Positions 18,183 through 26,725 are shown, counted from the stretch's first letter. The stretch is 64,000 nt of DNA from Arsenicicoccus sp. oral taxon 190 (GCF_001189535.1 NZ_CP012070.1:248001-312000), one strand, 5' to 3'. Program-made: numbers and translations. The notes: generated by a model not told the origin, from the letters alone.

Positions 18183-18677
18183 TCACCCCACCCGGTAGAC
18201 CAGCGCGGTCGCGATCCCGGTCAGCCCGTCCCCGCGGCCCGGGAAGCCCAGGCCGTCGGTGGTGGCGCCGCTGATCGACACGGGAGCGCCGACCACCTCG
18301 CTCATCCGGGCCTCGGCCTCCGCGCGGCGACGCCCGATGCGCGGGCGGTTGCCGACGACCTGCACCGCGACGTTGCCGATCTCCCACCCGGCCTCGCCCA
18401 CGATCCGGCAGGCCTCCGCGAGCAGGGAGGCGCCCGAGGCTCCGGCCCACTGCGGTCGGTCGGTCCCGAAGTGCGCCCCCAGGTCGCCGAGGCCCGCCGC
18501 GGAGAAGAGGGCGTTGCACGCGGCGTGGGCCACGACGTCGGCGTCCGAGTGCCCCTCGAGCCCCACCTCCCCCTCCCAGCGCAGCCCGGCCAGCCACAGC
18601 TCGCGCCCGGACCCCGGCTCGGCGAAGGCGTGGGTGTCGGTGCCGATCCCCACGCGGGGCAGGACGGGGGGCGTCAT
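18183..18677 (-). CDS. ispF: 2-C-methyl-D-erythritol 2,4-cyclodiphosphate synthase
   Basis: Enzyme of the non-mevalonate isoprenoid pathway, 164 residues. It cyclises CDP-methylerythritol 2-phosphate with loss of CMP. VGIGTDTHAF gives the Asp and His zinc ligands. GHSDADVVAHAACNALFSAA is the family signature. ISGATTDGLGFPGRGDGL is the C-terminal nucleotide loop. The start codon overlaps the ispD stop by four bases (ATGA), so the pair is translationally coupled. The length is normal. Confidence 0.95.
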   Translation of the reverse strand: MTPPVLPRVGIGTDTHAFAEPGSGRELWLAGLRWEGEVGLEGHSDADVVAHAACNALFSAAGLGDLGAHFGTDRPQWAGASGASLLAEACRIVGEAGWEIGNVAVQVVGNRPRIGRRRAEAEARMSEVVGAPVSISGATTDGLGFPGRGDGLTGIATALVYRVG

Positions 18678-19414
18678 ACGGTCTCCTGCGGGGTGCGGAC
18701 CAGGTCGGCGTGGTGGCGGTGGGCGCGGTCGAGGTCGGCGGGCAGCGTCACCTTGAACGCCGCGGGGTCGCCGTCGACGACGAGCACCCGGTGCCCGAGC
18801 GCCTCCAGCAGAGCCGCGTCGTCGGTGGCGGAGGTGCCGCCGGCATGGGCGGCCTCGAGCTCGCTGCGCAGGAACCCCTGCGGCGTCTGCACGGCCCGCA
18901 GCGCCTCCCGCGCCGGCGTCGACTGCACGACGCCCCGCGCATCGACGACCTTGACGGTGTCGACGACCGGCAGGCCCGGCACCACGGCGACCCAGCCGTC
19001 CCGGACCGCGTCGGCGACCCGGTCGAAGACCTCGACGGGGGTGAAGCAGCGCGCGGCGTCGTGGACCAGGACCACCTGCTCGGGCTCGGCGGGGGCGGCG
19101 TCGTCGCGCTCGAGCGCGTCACCGAGGGCGGCGAGCCCGGACGCGACGGAGGCGGTGCGGTCCGCGCCCCCCGCCACCACCGTGACGGGGACGGCCGGCC
19201 GCTGCCGGTCGACGAGCTCGGAGACGGCGTCCAGGTGGCTGCCCGGGGCGACCACCACGACCTCACCCAGGTCGCGCACGGCCAGCGCCGTCGTGAGGCT
19301 GTGCTCGAGGATCGTGCGGCCGGCCACCTCCACCAGGGCCTTGGGCATCCCGGCGCCGAGCCGGGTCCCGGTGCCGGCGGCCACGATGATGACGGCGACG
19401 CTCACGGGCGTCAC
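18674..19414 (-). CDS. ispD: 2-C-methyl-D-erythritol 4-phosphate cytidylyltransferase
   Basis: Enzyme of 246 residues that makes CDP-methylerythritol from CTP and methylerythritol 4-phosphate, one step ahead of ChsE/IspE and two ahead of IspF. VAVIIVAAGTGTRLGAGMPK is the CTP-binding loop. VVLVHDAARCFTP and TPQGFLRSELEAAH are the conserved substrate loops. ATDDAALLEALGHRV completes the fold. It is coupled to ispF. Upstream it has a five-unit 11-bp repeat array and the terminator of carD, so it probably has its own promoter there. Confidence 0.94.
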   Translation of the reverse strand: MTPVSVAVIIVAAGTGTRLGAGMPKALVEVAGRTILEHSLTTALAVRDLGEVVVVAPGSHLDAVSELVDRQRPAVPVTVVAGGADRTASVASGLAALGDALERDDAAPAEPEQVVLVHDAARCFTPVEVFDRVADAVRDGWVAVVPGLPVVDTVKVVDARGVVQSTPAREALRAVQTPQGFLRSELEAAHAGGTSATDDAALLEALGHRVLVVDGDPAAFKVTLPADLDRAHRHHADLVRTPQETV

Positions 19415-19434
19415 AGTAGCGCGGGACGCCGCCA

Positions 19435-19489
19435 GGTCATGGCGCGGTCATGGCGCGGTCGTGGCCCGGTCGAGTCGCGGTCGTGGTGT
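19435..19489. repeat. Five-unit 11-bp direct repeat array upstream of ispD
   Basis: GGTCATGGCGC occurs twice exactly (19435, 19446). Three variants follow in perfect 11-bp register (19457 GGTCGTGGCCC, 19468 GGTCGAGTCGC, 19479 GGTCGTGGTGT). The spacing and the GGTCA start recall PhoP-box units, but the rest of each unit differs from the consensus. It lies 20-75 bp before the ispD start codon. Confidence 0.75.
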
Positions 19490-19502
19490 GCGGGCACGCG
19501 GA

Positions 19503-19533
19503 GAGGCCCGCACCCGGTCAGGGTGCGGGCCTC
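19503..19533 (-). terminator. Terminator after carD
   Basis: A perfect 13-bp stem, GAGGCCCGCACCC (19503-19515) and GGGTGCGGGCCTC (19521-19533), with a 5-base loop. It lies 22 bases past the carD stop. Confidence 0.85.
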
Positions 19534-19555
19534 GAGGACAGGGTGAGCGCGGGGC

Positions 19556-20038
19556 TCAGGAGGCGAGGACCTCGTCGAGGATCGACTCGGCCTTGGTCTC
19601 GTCGGTCTTCTCCGCCAGGGCCAGCTCGGAGACCAGGATCTGGCGGGCCTTGGCCAGCATGCGCTTCTCGCCGGCGGACAGGCCGCGGTCCTTGTCCCGG
19701 CGCCACAGGTCACGCACGACCTCGGCGACCTTGATGACGTCGCCGGACGCGAGCTTCTCCAAGTTGGCCTTGTAGCGGCGCGACCAGTTGGTCGGCTCCT
19801 CCGCGCACTGGGCCCGCAGCACCTCGAACACGCGGTCCAGGCCCTCCTGGCCGACCACGTCGCGGACCCCGACGAGGTCGCAGTTCTCGGCGGGGACCTC
19901 GATGGTGAGGTCCCCCTGGGACACCTTGAGCTTCAGGTAGATCTTGTCCACACCCTTGATCGTGCGGGTGTTGATCTCTTCGATGAGTGCCGCCCCGTGA
20001 TGCGGGTAGACGACCGTTTCTCCGACCTTGAACGCCAT
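19556..20038 (-). CDS. carD: CarD-family RNA polymerase-binding transcription regulator
   Basis: Protein of 160 residues that binds the RNA polymerase beta subunit and upstream promoter DNA and stabilises open complexes, best known from M. tuberculosis CarD. The N-terminal RNAP-interaction domain (1-55) begins MAFKVGETVVYPHHGAALIE. The C-terminal helical DNA-binding domain (about 65-160) has EEPTNWSRRYKANLEKLASG, with the conserved Trp that wedges into the promoter fork. ATG 20038 lies behind AAAGGGG. The length matches the mycobacterial protein, and it is divergent from lpqE as in M. tuberculosis. Confidence 0.96.
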   Translation of the reverse strand: MAFKVGETVVYPHHGAALIEEINTRTIKGVDKIYLKLKVSQGDLTIEVPAENCDLVGVRDVVGQEGLDRVFEVLRAQCAEEPTNWSRRYKANLEKLASGDVIKVAEVVRDLWRRDKDRGLSAGEKRMLAKARQILVSELALAEKTDETKAESILDEVLAS

Positions 20039-20412
20039 GTAGTCAAGCCCCTTTCGCGACCACCATCCTACCACGCCCAGCCTGCACGCAGAAGTCCGGA
20101 GCGATGCGTTTGTGCAGGTCAGAGGCACACCTGCTCCGCTTTGCGCAAACTGGGGATCGTTCAAACAGGGGTTGACGGACGCCCGATCGGGCGCTACGCG
20201 CGCGGGCACCGCCGCTGCCCCACCCCCTGCACCGCCTGCCGCGGCTCCTGGACCAATGACGTGCTCCGCCGGCGGGGAGCCGGTCCAGGCCGATCGCCTG
20301 ACCGACCGACCGCCCGCCCGACCGACCGCCCGCCCGACCGCCCGGCCGGCTGACCGACCGGCCGACCGCCGCGAACCGGGCCGCCCGGGGGCCGAGGCGA
20401 TAAGGTGTCGCC
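20039..20412. promoter_or_regulatory. carD / lpqE divergent region with a GACC/GCCC simple repeat
   Basis: This 374-bp stretch has no gene. The carD promoter should lie near 20050-20180, the more AT-rich part. Positions about 20300-20372 are a degenerate tetranucleotide run of GACC and GCCC units. A TAAGGT -10-like hexamer (20401-20406) sits six bases before the GTG of lpqE, which suggests a leaderless lpqE transcript. Confidence 0.6.
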
Positions 20413-21054
20413 GTGACCCGCGACGACTCCATCCCGACGCGCGCTGCCGCCCGCGCCACGTCGGTCTCCCGCTCCGCCCTGACCCTGGCCGCCGTGGCCC
20501 TGACCGCCACGAGCCTGGCCGCCTGCAACAAGCTGTCCCCGCAGCAGACGGACACCAGCTATGCCCCGTCGGACGGCGTGGAGCTGAGCCTCGACCAGGT
20601 CAAGGTCCGCAACCTGCTGGTCGTGGCCGAGGGCGAGGGCAAGCCGGGCATGCTGGACGGCCTCGTGGTGAACCAGGGCCAGCAGGACGCCCAGGTGTCC
20701 TTCGCGCTGCCCGACGGTGGCACCCCGGTGACCACGACCGTCAAGCCGGGCCAGGCGGTCACGCTGAGCCACGAGCACCTCTCGCTGCCCAAGGTCCCCG
20801 GCAAGCCGGGCACCATGACCAACATCGTCGTGTCCTCCCCGTCGGCGGGTCAGCAGTCCCCCCTCGTGCCGGTGCTGGCGCCGGTCGGTCCCTACGCGAC
20901 CATGACGCCGACCGCGGGCGCGACCAGCGGCGCCGCGACGCCGAGCGGCACGGCCACCCCCAGCGGCACGGCCACCTCGAGCGCCTCCCCCACCACCGGG
21001 TCCTCCTCGGGCTCCGCCACCCCGTCGGCCTCGCCGACGACCACGGCGGGCTGA
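20413..21054 (+). CDS. lpqE: LpqE-like lipoprotein
   Basis: Exported lipoprotein of 213 residues. The N-terminus has a basic region, a hydrophobic core and the lipobox SLAAC-NKLSP (Cys about 38). The body (about 45-160) looks like an all-beta domain of the LpqE / PCu(A)C-like group: LSLDQVKVRNLLVVAEG, VVNQGQQDAQVSFALPDGG. The copper-chaperone Met/His motif is not evident. The last 50 residues are a low-complexity Ser/Thr/Pro/Gly tail. It is named by its place next to carD, as Rv3584 is in M. tuberculosis, and by general form. Its role is unknown. It ends at a strong two-way terminator. Confidence 0.75.
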   Translation: MTRDDSIPTRAAARATSVSRSALTLAAVALTATSLAACNKLSPQQTDTSYAPSDGVELSLDQVKVRNLLVVAEGEGKPGMLDGLVVNQGQQDAQVSFALPDGGTPVTTTVKPGQAVTLSHEHLSLPKVPGKPGTMTNIVVSSPSAGQQSPLVPVLAPVGPYATMTPTAGATSGAATPSGTATPSGTATSSASPTTGSSSGSATPSASPTTTAG

Positions 21055-21081
21055 CGCCGGCATACGGCACACGACCTGCGC

Positions 21082-21119
21082 ACGGCGAGGGCCCGGGAGA
21101 ACTCCCGGGCCCTCGCCGT
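21082..21119. terminator. Bidirectional terminator, lpqE / response regulator
   Basis: A perfect 18-bp stem: ACGGCGAGGGCCCGGGAG (21082-21099) pairs with CTCCCGGGCCCTCGCCGT (21102-21119), with a two-base gap. It sits between convergent stop codons. Confidence 0.9.
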
Positions 21120-21124
21120 CCCCG

Positions 21125-21805
21125 TCACATCTCGAACTTGTAGCCCAGCCCGCGCACGGTGACGATATGGACGGGGTTGCCGGGGTCCGGCTCGATCTTG
21201 GCGCGCAGCCGCTTGATGTGGACGTCCAGGGTCTTGGTGTCGCCGACGTAGTCGCTGCCCCAGACCCGGTCGATGAGCTGCATCCGGGTGAGCACCCGCC
21301 CGGCGTTGCGCAGCAGCATCTCCAGCAGCTCGAACTCCTTGAGCGGCAACGCGATCGGCGTGCCCTGGACATTGACCGTATGCCGCTCCACGTCCATCCG
21401 CACCGGCCCGATCTCCAGGGTGGAGGGCACGAGCTCGTCGGGCTCGCTCATCCGGCGCAGCACCGCCTTGATGCGGGCCAGCAGCTCCCGGCCGGAGTAG
21501 GGCTTGGTGACGTAGTCGTCGGCGCCGATCTCCAGCCCGACCACCTTGTCGATCTCGCTGTCCTTGGCCGTCAGCATGATGATCGGCACCGAGGAGCGCT
21601 GCCGGATCGAGCGGCACACGTCGACGCCGGACAGGCCGGGGAGCATGAGGTCCAGCAGCACCAGGTCGCTGCCGGAGCGCTCGAACTCCGAGAGCGCCTC
21701 GGGGCCGGTCGCCGCCACGGCGACGTCGTAGCCCTCCTTGCGCAGCAGGTAGGACAACGGGTCGGAGATCGACTCCTCGTCCTCCACCACCAGGATGCGG
21801 GTCAT
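21125..21805 (-). CDS. regX3: Phosphate-responsive response regulator (RegX3/PhoP type)
   Basis: OmpR-family regulator of 226 residues. The receiver domain is residues 1-115: acidic pocket VVEDEES, phosphorylation Asp in LVLLDLMLPGLSG, Thr in MLTAKD, Lys in YVTKPYS. The winged-helix DNA-binding domain (about 130-226) has FELLEMLLRNAGRVLTRMQL and HIKRLRAKIEPDPGNP and ends RGLGYKFEM. Its partner is the sensor kinase immediately upstream. Similarity and context (phoU divergent, gpmA next) match the SenX3-RegX3 system, which binds 11-bp PHO boxes such as those seen in this window. Confidence 0.93.
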   Translation of the reverse strand: MTRILVVEDEESISDPLSYLLRKEGYDVAVAATGPEALSEFERSGSDLVLLDLMLPGLSGVDVCRSIRQRSSVPIIMLTAKDSEIDKVVGLEIGADDYVTKPYSGRELLARIKAVLRRMSEPDELVPSTLEIGPVRMDVERHTVNVQGTPIALPLKEFELLEMLLRNAGRVLTRMQLIDRVWGSDYVGDTKTLDVHIKRLRAKIEPDPGNPVHIVTVRGLGYKFEM

Positions 21806-21846
21806 GCTCACTACCTTCCTGCGCCCGGGACGGGCGTCGCTCGTAC

Positions 21847-23037
21847 CTAGGATGCCGTCTGCGGGCCGGCGCCGGCCGCCAGATCGGCGAGACCCGCCGC
21901 CGGGAAGGACAGGGTGAACGTCGACCCCTGACCCTCCCGGCTCCACAGGCGCACCTCGCCGCCGTGGTTGGCCACGACGTGCTTGACGATGGACAGCCCG
22001 AGCCCCGTGCCGCCGGTCGAGCGCGAGCGGGCCGGGTCGACCCGGTAGAAGCGCTCGAACACCCGGTCCTGCTCGTCGGCCGGGATGCCCGACCCGAGGT
22101 CGCTGACCACGACGTCCACGAGCTCTCGGGTGCGCGACACGACGACGCGCACGGGGGTCCCCTCGCCGGAGTAGGCGACGGCGTTGTCGACGAGGTTGCG
22201 GATCGCCGTGGTGAGCAGCTCGCGGTCGCCGAAGATCACGGCGCCCTCGCAGGGGGTGACCTCGATCGTGATGCCCTTGCCCTCGGCGACGAGCTGGCAC
22301 CGGTCCGCGGCATCCGCCGCGGCGCCCGAGACGTCCACGGGCACCGGCTCGGTCAGGGTGTCCGCCACCTGCAGCCGCGACAGGTCCACGATCTCCTTGA
22401 CGAGCAGCGTCAGGCGCTCCGCCTCGATGATCATCCGCCCGGCGAAGCGCTCCACCGCCTCGGGGTCGTCCGCCGCGTCCTGGATCGCCTCGGCCAGCAG
22501 CACCAGGCCGCCCACCGGGGTCTTGAGCTCGTGGGAGACGTTGGCGACGAAGTCGCGGCGCACCTCGTCCACCCGACTCGCGTGGGTGCGGTCCTCGACC
22601 AGGAGCAGGACGTGCCCGGTGGACAGCCGGGCCGCGCGCACGTGCACGACCATCCGGCCCCGGCCGAGCGGTCCCCGCGGCAGGTCGAGCTCGGCCTCGC
22701 GGATCTCCCCGCTGGACCGCACCTGGCGGGCCAGCTCGACCAGGTCCCGGTGGACCAGCTCGCCCTCCCGGACCAGACCGTGCTGGATCGCGGGCTGCGT
22801 GGAGCGCATGACCGCGTCGGACTCGTCGAGCACGATCCCGATCGAGCGCAGCACGGCGAGGACGTCCTCGACGCCCGGCTGCAGCTCGCCGTCGTCGTCA
22901 GCGCTGGGGCTGGGGGCTGAGGCCATCTCGACGGGTCTCTTCCTGGGGCGGCGGCGCAGTGACCAGGACGCGACCACGGCCCCTCCGGCCAGCACACCCG
23001 CCAGGGCAGCGCTGACCAGCATGACCATGGGTTCCAC
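21847..23037 (-). CDS. senX3: Sensor histidine kinase for phosphate (SenX3/PhoR type)
   Basis: Membrane-attached kinase of about 396 residues. One N-terminal membrane segment (VSAALAGVLAGGAVVASWSL) is followed by a basic stop-transfer region and no large external domain. A PAS-like region covers about 60-155. The dimerisation domain has the phospho-acceptor His in RRDFVANVSHELKTPVGGL. The ATP domain has IRNLVDNAVAYS (N box), VVVSDLGSGIP (G1) and TGGTGLGLSIVKHV (G2). It probably senses phosphate through PstSCAB and PhoU, as in other bacteria. GTG 23037 or ATG 23028 could be the start; the first is used. It is transcribed with the response regulator, 41 bases upstream of it. Confidence 0.92.
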   Translation of the reverse strand: MEPMVMLVSAALAGVLAGGAVVASWSLRRRPRKRPVEMASAPSPSADDDGELQPGVEDVLAVLRSIGIVLDESDAVMRSTQPAIQHGLVREGELVHRDLVELARQVRSSGEIREAELDLPRGPLGRGRMVVHVRAARLSTGHVLLLVEDRTHASRVDEVRRDFVANVSHELKTPVGGLVLLAEAIQDAADDPEAVERFAGRMIIEAERLTLLVKEIVDLSRLQVADTLTEPVPVDVSGAAADAADRCQLVAEGKGITIEVTPCEGAVIFGDRELLTTAIRNLVDNAVAYSGEGTPVRVVVSRTRELVDVVVSDLGSGIPADEQDRVFERFYRVDPARSRSTGGTGLGLSIVKHVVANHGGEVRLWSREGQGSTFTLSFPAAGLADLAAGAGPQTAS

Positions 23038-23357
23038 GCGGTCGAGGATACGCACGCCGTCGACCGGTCCGCGGCGCGCGACCCCGGCGCGCAGGCCCGG
23101 ACGCCCGTCGTCACGCTGCAGCAGGCCTCGACCACACCCTGTGATCGCCAAGAGTTCACCCGCGGTCTGCGACTCGTTCATGCACCGCTGGGACGCTCGG
23201 CTGGGCTTCCCTGGCGCCTGAGCCCCGCAGGGCGCCACGACAACCCGTCAGCCCCCGCACCGACGCCACCGGTGCGACCGCCACGGCCCCCCACTACGAT
23301 GAGTCGCGCAGCCGTCCTGGACTGCGCCGACGACATGAGAAGCAGCGAGAGGAATCC
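23038..23357. promoter_or_regulatory. senX3 / phoU divergent region with a three-unit PHO box
   Basis: This 320-bp stretch has no gene. Three units in 11-bp register, GTTCACCCGCG (23154-23164), GTCTGCGACTC (23165-23175) and GTTCATGCACC (23176-23186), form a PHO box, so the regulator probably controls its own genes and phoU. A TACGAT -10-like hexamer at 23295-23300 is suited to phoU, whose ATG is 58 bases further on. Confidence 0.75.
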
Positions 23358-24047
23358 ATGCGCGACGCGTTCCACGAGGACCTCGACAAGATCTCCGACA
23401 GGCTGGTCGAGATGTCCCGCCTCACCGGCTCGGCCATCAGCCGCGCCACCCACGCCCTCCTGGACGCCGACCTCGCGCTGGCGGAGTCCGTCATCGAGGC
23501 CGACGAGGCCATCGACGCCATCCGCCGCGAGCTCGACGACACGGCCATCGACCTGCTCGCCCGTCAGCAGCCGGTGGCCACCGACCTGCGCATGGTCGTC
23601 ACGGCGATGCGCATGAGCGCCGACCTGGAGCGGATGGGCGACCTGGCCCGTCACGTCGCCAAGGTCGCGCGGCTGCGCTACCCCGACTCCGCGGTCCCGG
23701 CCGAGCTGCGCGGCACCATCACCGAGATGGGTCACGCGGCCGAGAAGATCGTCGCCCAGACCGGCTCGATCATCGCCGGCAAGGACGTCCAGGCGGCCGT
23801 GGCCCTCGAGGCCGAGGACGACACGATGGACGCCCTGCACCGCCAGGTCTTCGAGCACCTGCTGGGCGGCCACTGGGGCCACGGCATCCAGGCCGCCGTC
23901 GACATCACCCTGATCGGCCGCTACTACGAGCGGTTCGCCGACCACGCCGTCTCGGTGTCCCGCCGCGTCGTCTACCTCGTCACCGGCGAGTGGGCCCAGG
24001 AGGGCGTCGAGGTCCCCGGCGTCAACGTCGGCGACGACGGTGACTGA
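23358..24047 (+). CDS. phoU: Phosphate signalling protein PhoU
   Basis: Cytoplasmic helical protein of 229 residues that links the Pst transporter to the sensor kinase and keeps the PHO response off when phosphate is plentiful. It has two three-helix repeats with the metal-binding signature EADEAIDAIRRELDD in the first and EAEDDTMDALHRQVFEHLL in the second. ATDLRMVVTAMRMSADLERM and ITLIGRYYERFADHAVSV are the conserved arginine/glutamate helices. It is divergent from senX3 across a PHO box and separate from pstSCAB, which lies 18 kb away. Confidence 0.95.
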   Translation: MRDAFHEDLDKISDRLVEMSRLTGSAISRATHALLDADLALAESVIEADEAIDAIRRELDDTAIDLLARQQPVATDLRMVVTAMRMSADLERMGDLARHVAKVARLRYPDSAVPAELRGTITEMGHAAEKIVAQTGSIIAGKDVQAAVALEAEDDTMDALHRQVFEHLLGGHWGHGIQAAVDITLIGRYYERFADHAVSVSRRVVYLVTGEWAQEGVEVPGVNVGDDGD

Positions 24048-24065
24048 TCCCGCCTCGTGACCTGC

Positions 24066-24117
24066 ATGACGAGAGCCGCCTCTGCCCGGTGAGACCGGGA
24101 GGGGCGGCTCTCGTCAT
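24066..24117. terminator. Bidirectional terminator, phoU / gpmA
   Basis: A perfect 15-bp stem, ATGACGAGAGCCGCC (24066-24080) and GGCGGCTCTCGTCAT (24103-24117), with an inner CCCGGT / ACCGGG stem. It sits between convergent genes. Confidence 0.9.
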
Positions 24118-24144
24118 ACGCGCCGGTGACGGACCGGCCGCAGG

Positions 24145-24888
24145 TCACTTGCCCTGGTTGGCCACGGCCTCCGCGGCGGCCTTGGCGGCCTCGGGGTCGA
24201 GGTACTCCCCACCGGGGACGGTCGGGCGCAGCGACTCGTCGAGGCGGTAGACCAGCGGCATGCCCGTCGGGATGTTGAGGCCGGCGATGTCGTCGTCGCT
24301 GATCCCGTCGAGGTGCTTGACCAGGGCACGCAGCGAGTTGCCGTGGGCGGCCACGAGCACGGTCTTGCCGTCCTTGAGGTCCGGGACGATGTCGGACTCC
24401 CAGTAGGGGACCATCCGGGCCACGACGTCCTTGAGGCACTCGGTCCTCGGCATCGCGTCACCGAGGTCGGCGTAGCGCGGGTCCCCGGCCTGGCTGAACT
24501 CGTTGTCGTCGGCGATGTCCGGCGGCGGGGTGTCGTAGGAGCGGCGCCACAGCATGAACTGCTCGTCGCCGTACTGCTCCTTGGTCTGCTTCTTGTCCTT
24601 GCCCTGCAGGTCGCCGTAGTGACGCTCGTTGAGGCGCCAGGACCGCTTGACCGGGATCCAGTGCCGGTCGCACTCGTTGAGCGCGGCGTTGGCGGTGTTG
24701 ATCGCGCGGCGCAGCAGCGACGTGTGCACGATCTCCGGCAGCAGGTCCGCGTCCTTGAGCTGGCGCCCGCCGGCCGCGGCCTCGGCCCGGCCCTTGTCGG
24801 ACAGCTCCACGTCGACCCAGCCGGTGAAGAGGTTCTTGGCGTTCCACTCGCTCTCGCCGTGGCGAAGCAGGATGAGGGTGTAGGTCAT
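24145..24888 (-). CDS. gpmA: 2,3-bisphosphoglycerate-dependent phosphoglycerate mutase
   Basis: Glycolytic enzyme of 247 residues that interconverts 3- and 2-phosphoglycerate through a phosphohistidine. LILLRHGESEWNAKNLFTGW carries the phosphorylated His. TSLLRRAINTANAAL and WRLNERHYGDLQGKDKK hold the conserved Arg and Glu. VLVAAHGNSLRALVKHLDG has the second catalytic His. The length is that of the dPGM family. It lies 9 bases after ybjN in the same direction, which in turn follows mshA. The same neighbours occur around M. tuberculosis gpm1. Confidence 0.95.
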   Translation of the reverse strand: MTYTLILLRHGESEWNAKNLFTGWVDVELSDKGRAEAAAGGRQLKDADLLPEIVHTSLLRRAINTANAALNECDRHWIPVKRSWRLNERHYGDLQGKDKKQTKEQYGDEQFMLWRRSYDTPPPDIADDNEFSQAGDPRYADLGDAMPRTECLKDVVARMVPYWESDIVPDLKDGKTVLVAAHGNSLRALVKHLDGISDDDIAGLNIPTGMPLVYRLDESLRPTVPGGEYLDPEAAKAAAEAVANQGK

Positions 24889-24897
24889 GGTGCGACC

Positions 24898-25464
24898 CTA
24901 TCCCTCGTGCGCGCGGCCCTCACCCGGTGCCTCGTCCTGCGGACCGGTGTCCAGGATGTGGCGGAAGGCGTCCAGGTTGCGGGTGGACTCGCCCCGGGAC
25001 AGCCGCCACGCCCACTCCTTGCGGATCGAGGTGAGGAAGCCGATCTCCAGCAGCTCGTTGAAGGGCTCGTCGGCGGCCCGCAGGACGGTCCCGAGCAGCT
25101 GGTCGAGGTAGTCGTCGTCGACGGCGGCGAGGGGCACCTGCGCGGTGACGTAGACGTCGCCCGACGCGTCGATCGCGTAGGCCAACCCGGCCAGGCGCAG
25201 GTTGCGCCGCAGCAGCCAGCGGTAGAACCGCTCGTGCTCCTCGTCGGGGTGGCGGATCACGAAGGCGCTGCTGGACATCCCCCGCGCGCTCACGAGCAGC
25301 GAGACCACGGTCCGCAGCTTGCGCTCGCCGGGGAGGGTGACGACGACCTCGCCGTCGCGGGCGCCGGGCTCCCACTCGAGCTCCTGGGCGGTCAGGAAGT
25401 CCTGCACCACCTGCAGCACCTGCTGCGGGCTGGGGCGGCGGCCGTCGTGCGCGTCAGTGGTCAC
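24898..25464 (-). CDS. YbjN-domain protein
   Basis: Protein of 188 residues with a YbjN-type (PF10722) domain, a two-layer fold related to type III secretion chaperones. Visible features are VLQVVQDFLTAQELEWEPG at the start, FVIRHPDEEHERFYRWLLRR in the middle and VTAQVPLAAVDDDYLDQLLG towards the end. The family is widespread in actinobacteria beside mshA and gpmA, but its role is not established. The GTG start overlaps the mshA stop by four bases (GTGA), so it is translationally coupled to the mycothiol glycosyltransferase gene. Confidence 0.85.
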   Translation of the reverse strand: MTTDAHDGRRPSPQQVLQVVQDFLTAQELEWEPGARDGEVVVTLPGERKLRTVVSLLVSARGMSSSAFVIRHPDEEHERFYRWLLRRNLRLAGLAYAIDASGDVYVTAQVPLAAVDDDYLDQLLGTVLRAADEPFNELLEIGFLTSIRKEWAWRLSRGESTRNLDAFRHILDTGPQDEAPGEGRAHEG

Positions 25465-26725
25465 GAGGCCAGGCTACGTCGGCCGGTCATCGCGCCGTCG
25501 TAGACGGCGAGCAACCGGTCCGTGGTCGCCTCCCAGGAGAACCGCTCGGCATGCCTCGCGGCCCGAGCCCGTATGCCGCCCGGGTCGCCGTGGTCGAGCA
25601 GCGAGGCGATGGCCCGGGCCCAGTCTCGCGGGTCGTGACCGTCGACGAGCAGGCCGGCGTCCCCGACCGCCGTCGGCAGGCCGCCGACCCGGGTCGCCGC
25701 CACCGGGGCGCCGCACGCGAGGGCCTCGACCGCGACCAGCCCAAAGGACTCGTTGTGGCTGGGGACGGTGACGACGTCGGCCGCCCGGAACCAGTCGGCG
25801 AGCTCGGTGCGGGTGGACTGGTGGTGCCAGATCATCCGGTCGCCGATCCCCAGCTCGGCGGCGAGCCGGGGCAGGGCGTCGGGATCGCCATACCCGCCTG
25901 CGCTGTCCCCGCCGAGGACCGCGACGCGCAACCGGTCCCGCAGACCCGGGCGCTCGCGCAGCAGCTCGGCGGCGGCGCGGACCAGGACGTCGGGGGCCTT
26001 GAGGGGCTGGATGCGTCCGACGAAGAGCAGCAGCACCGCGTCGTCCGGCAGGTCCGCGCCGGTGGCCCGTAGCCGCTGCCGCGCCCCGCCCTGGTCGCCC
26101 GGGTGGAAGGTGTCCAGGTCCACGCCCGGGGGACGACCGCGACGCGGCGGGGGTCGGCGCCGTAGAGGTCGACCAGCTCGCGCCGCTCGGTCTCGGTGTT
26201 GGCGACCAGCTGGTCGGCGGCGGCCACCACCTGCTCCTCCCCGATCTCCCGGCCCGGGGGCTCGGGCGAGTCCCCGTGGGCCAGCTGGAGGTTCTTGACC
26301 TTGGCCATGGTGTGCATGGTGTGCACCAGCGGCACCTGCCAGCGCTCGGCGGCCAGCCACCCGACCTGCCCCGACAGCCAGTAGTGGGAGTGGATCAGGT
26401 CGTAGTGACCCTCGGGGTTGTGCGCCTCGGTGCGCATCACCCCGGCGGCGAAGGCGCACAGCTGCCCGGGCAGGTCCAGCTTGCTGAGCCCCTCGAAGGG
26501 GCCCGCCGTCACGTGCCGCACCTGCACCCCCTCGTCGAGCTCGACGACCAGCGGCAGCCGCCCGGACGTCGCCCGCGTGAAGATGTCCACCTCGACCCCC
26601 CGGCGGGCCAGCCGGCGCGCCGTCTCGGCGACGTAGACGTTCATGCCCCCGGCGTCCCCGCTCCCCGGCGTCGCCAGCGGCGAGGTGTGGACGCTCAGCA
26701 TCGCGATCCGCTGCAGCTCGGGCAT
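25461..26725 (-). pseudogene. mshA: D-inositol-3-phosphate glycosyltransferase MshA, broken by a one-base frameshift
   Basis: MshA (GT4 family) makes the first mycothiol intermediate by adding GlcNAc to inositol 3-phosphate. The 5' half reads MPELQRIAMLSVHTSPLATP, then GDAGGMNVYVAETARRLARR, to ADPRRVAVVP. The 3' half lies in another frame and runs from PGVDLDTFHPGDQG through VLLLFVGRIQPLKAPDVLVR and VPSHNESFGLVAVEALACG to GRRSLAS. The shift falls in the five-G run 26128-26132 (plus strand). One more base there would restore VVPPGVDLDTF. Both halves are otherwise intact and uneroded, so this is a very recent mutation or a sequence error. ATG 26725 is the start; ybjN is coupled at the 3' end. 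Confidence 0.88.
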
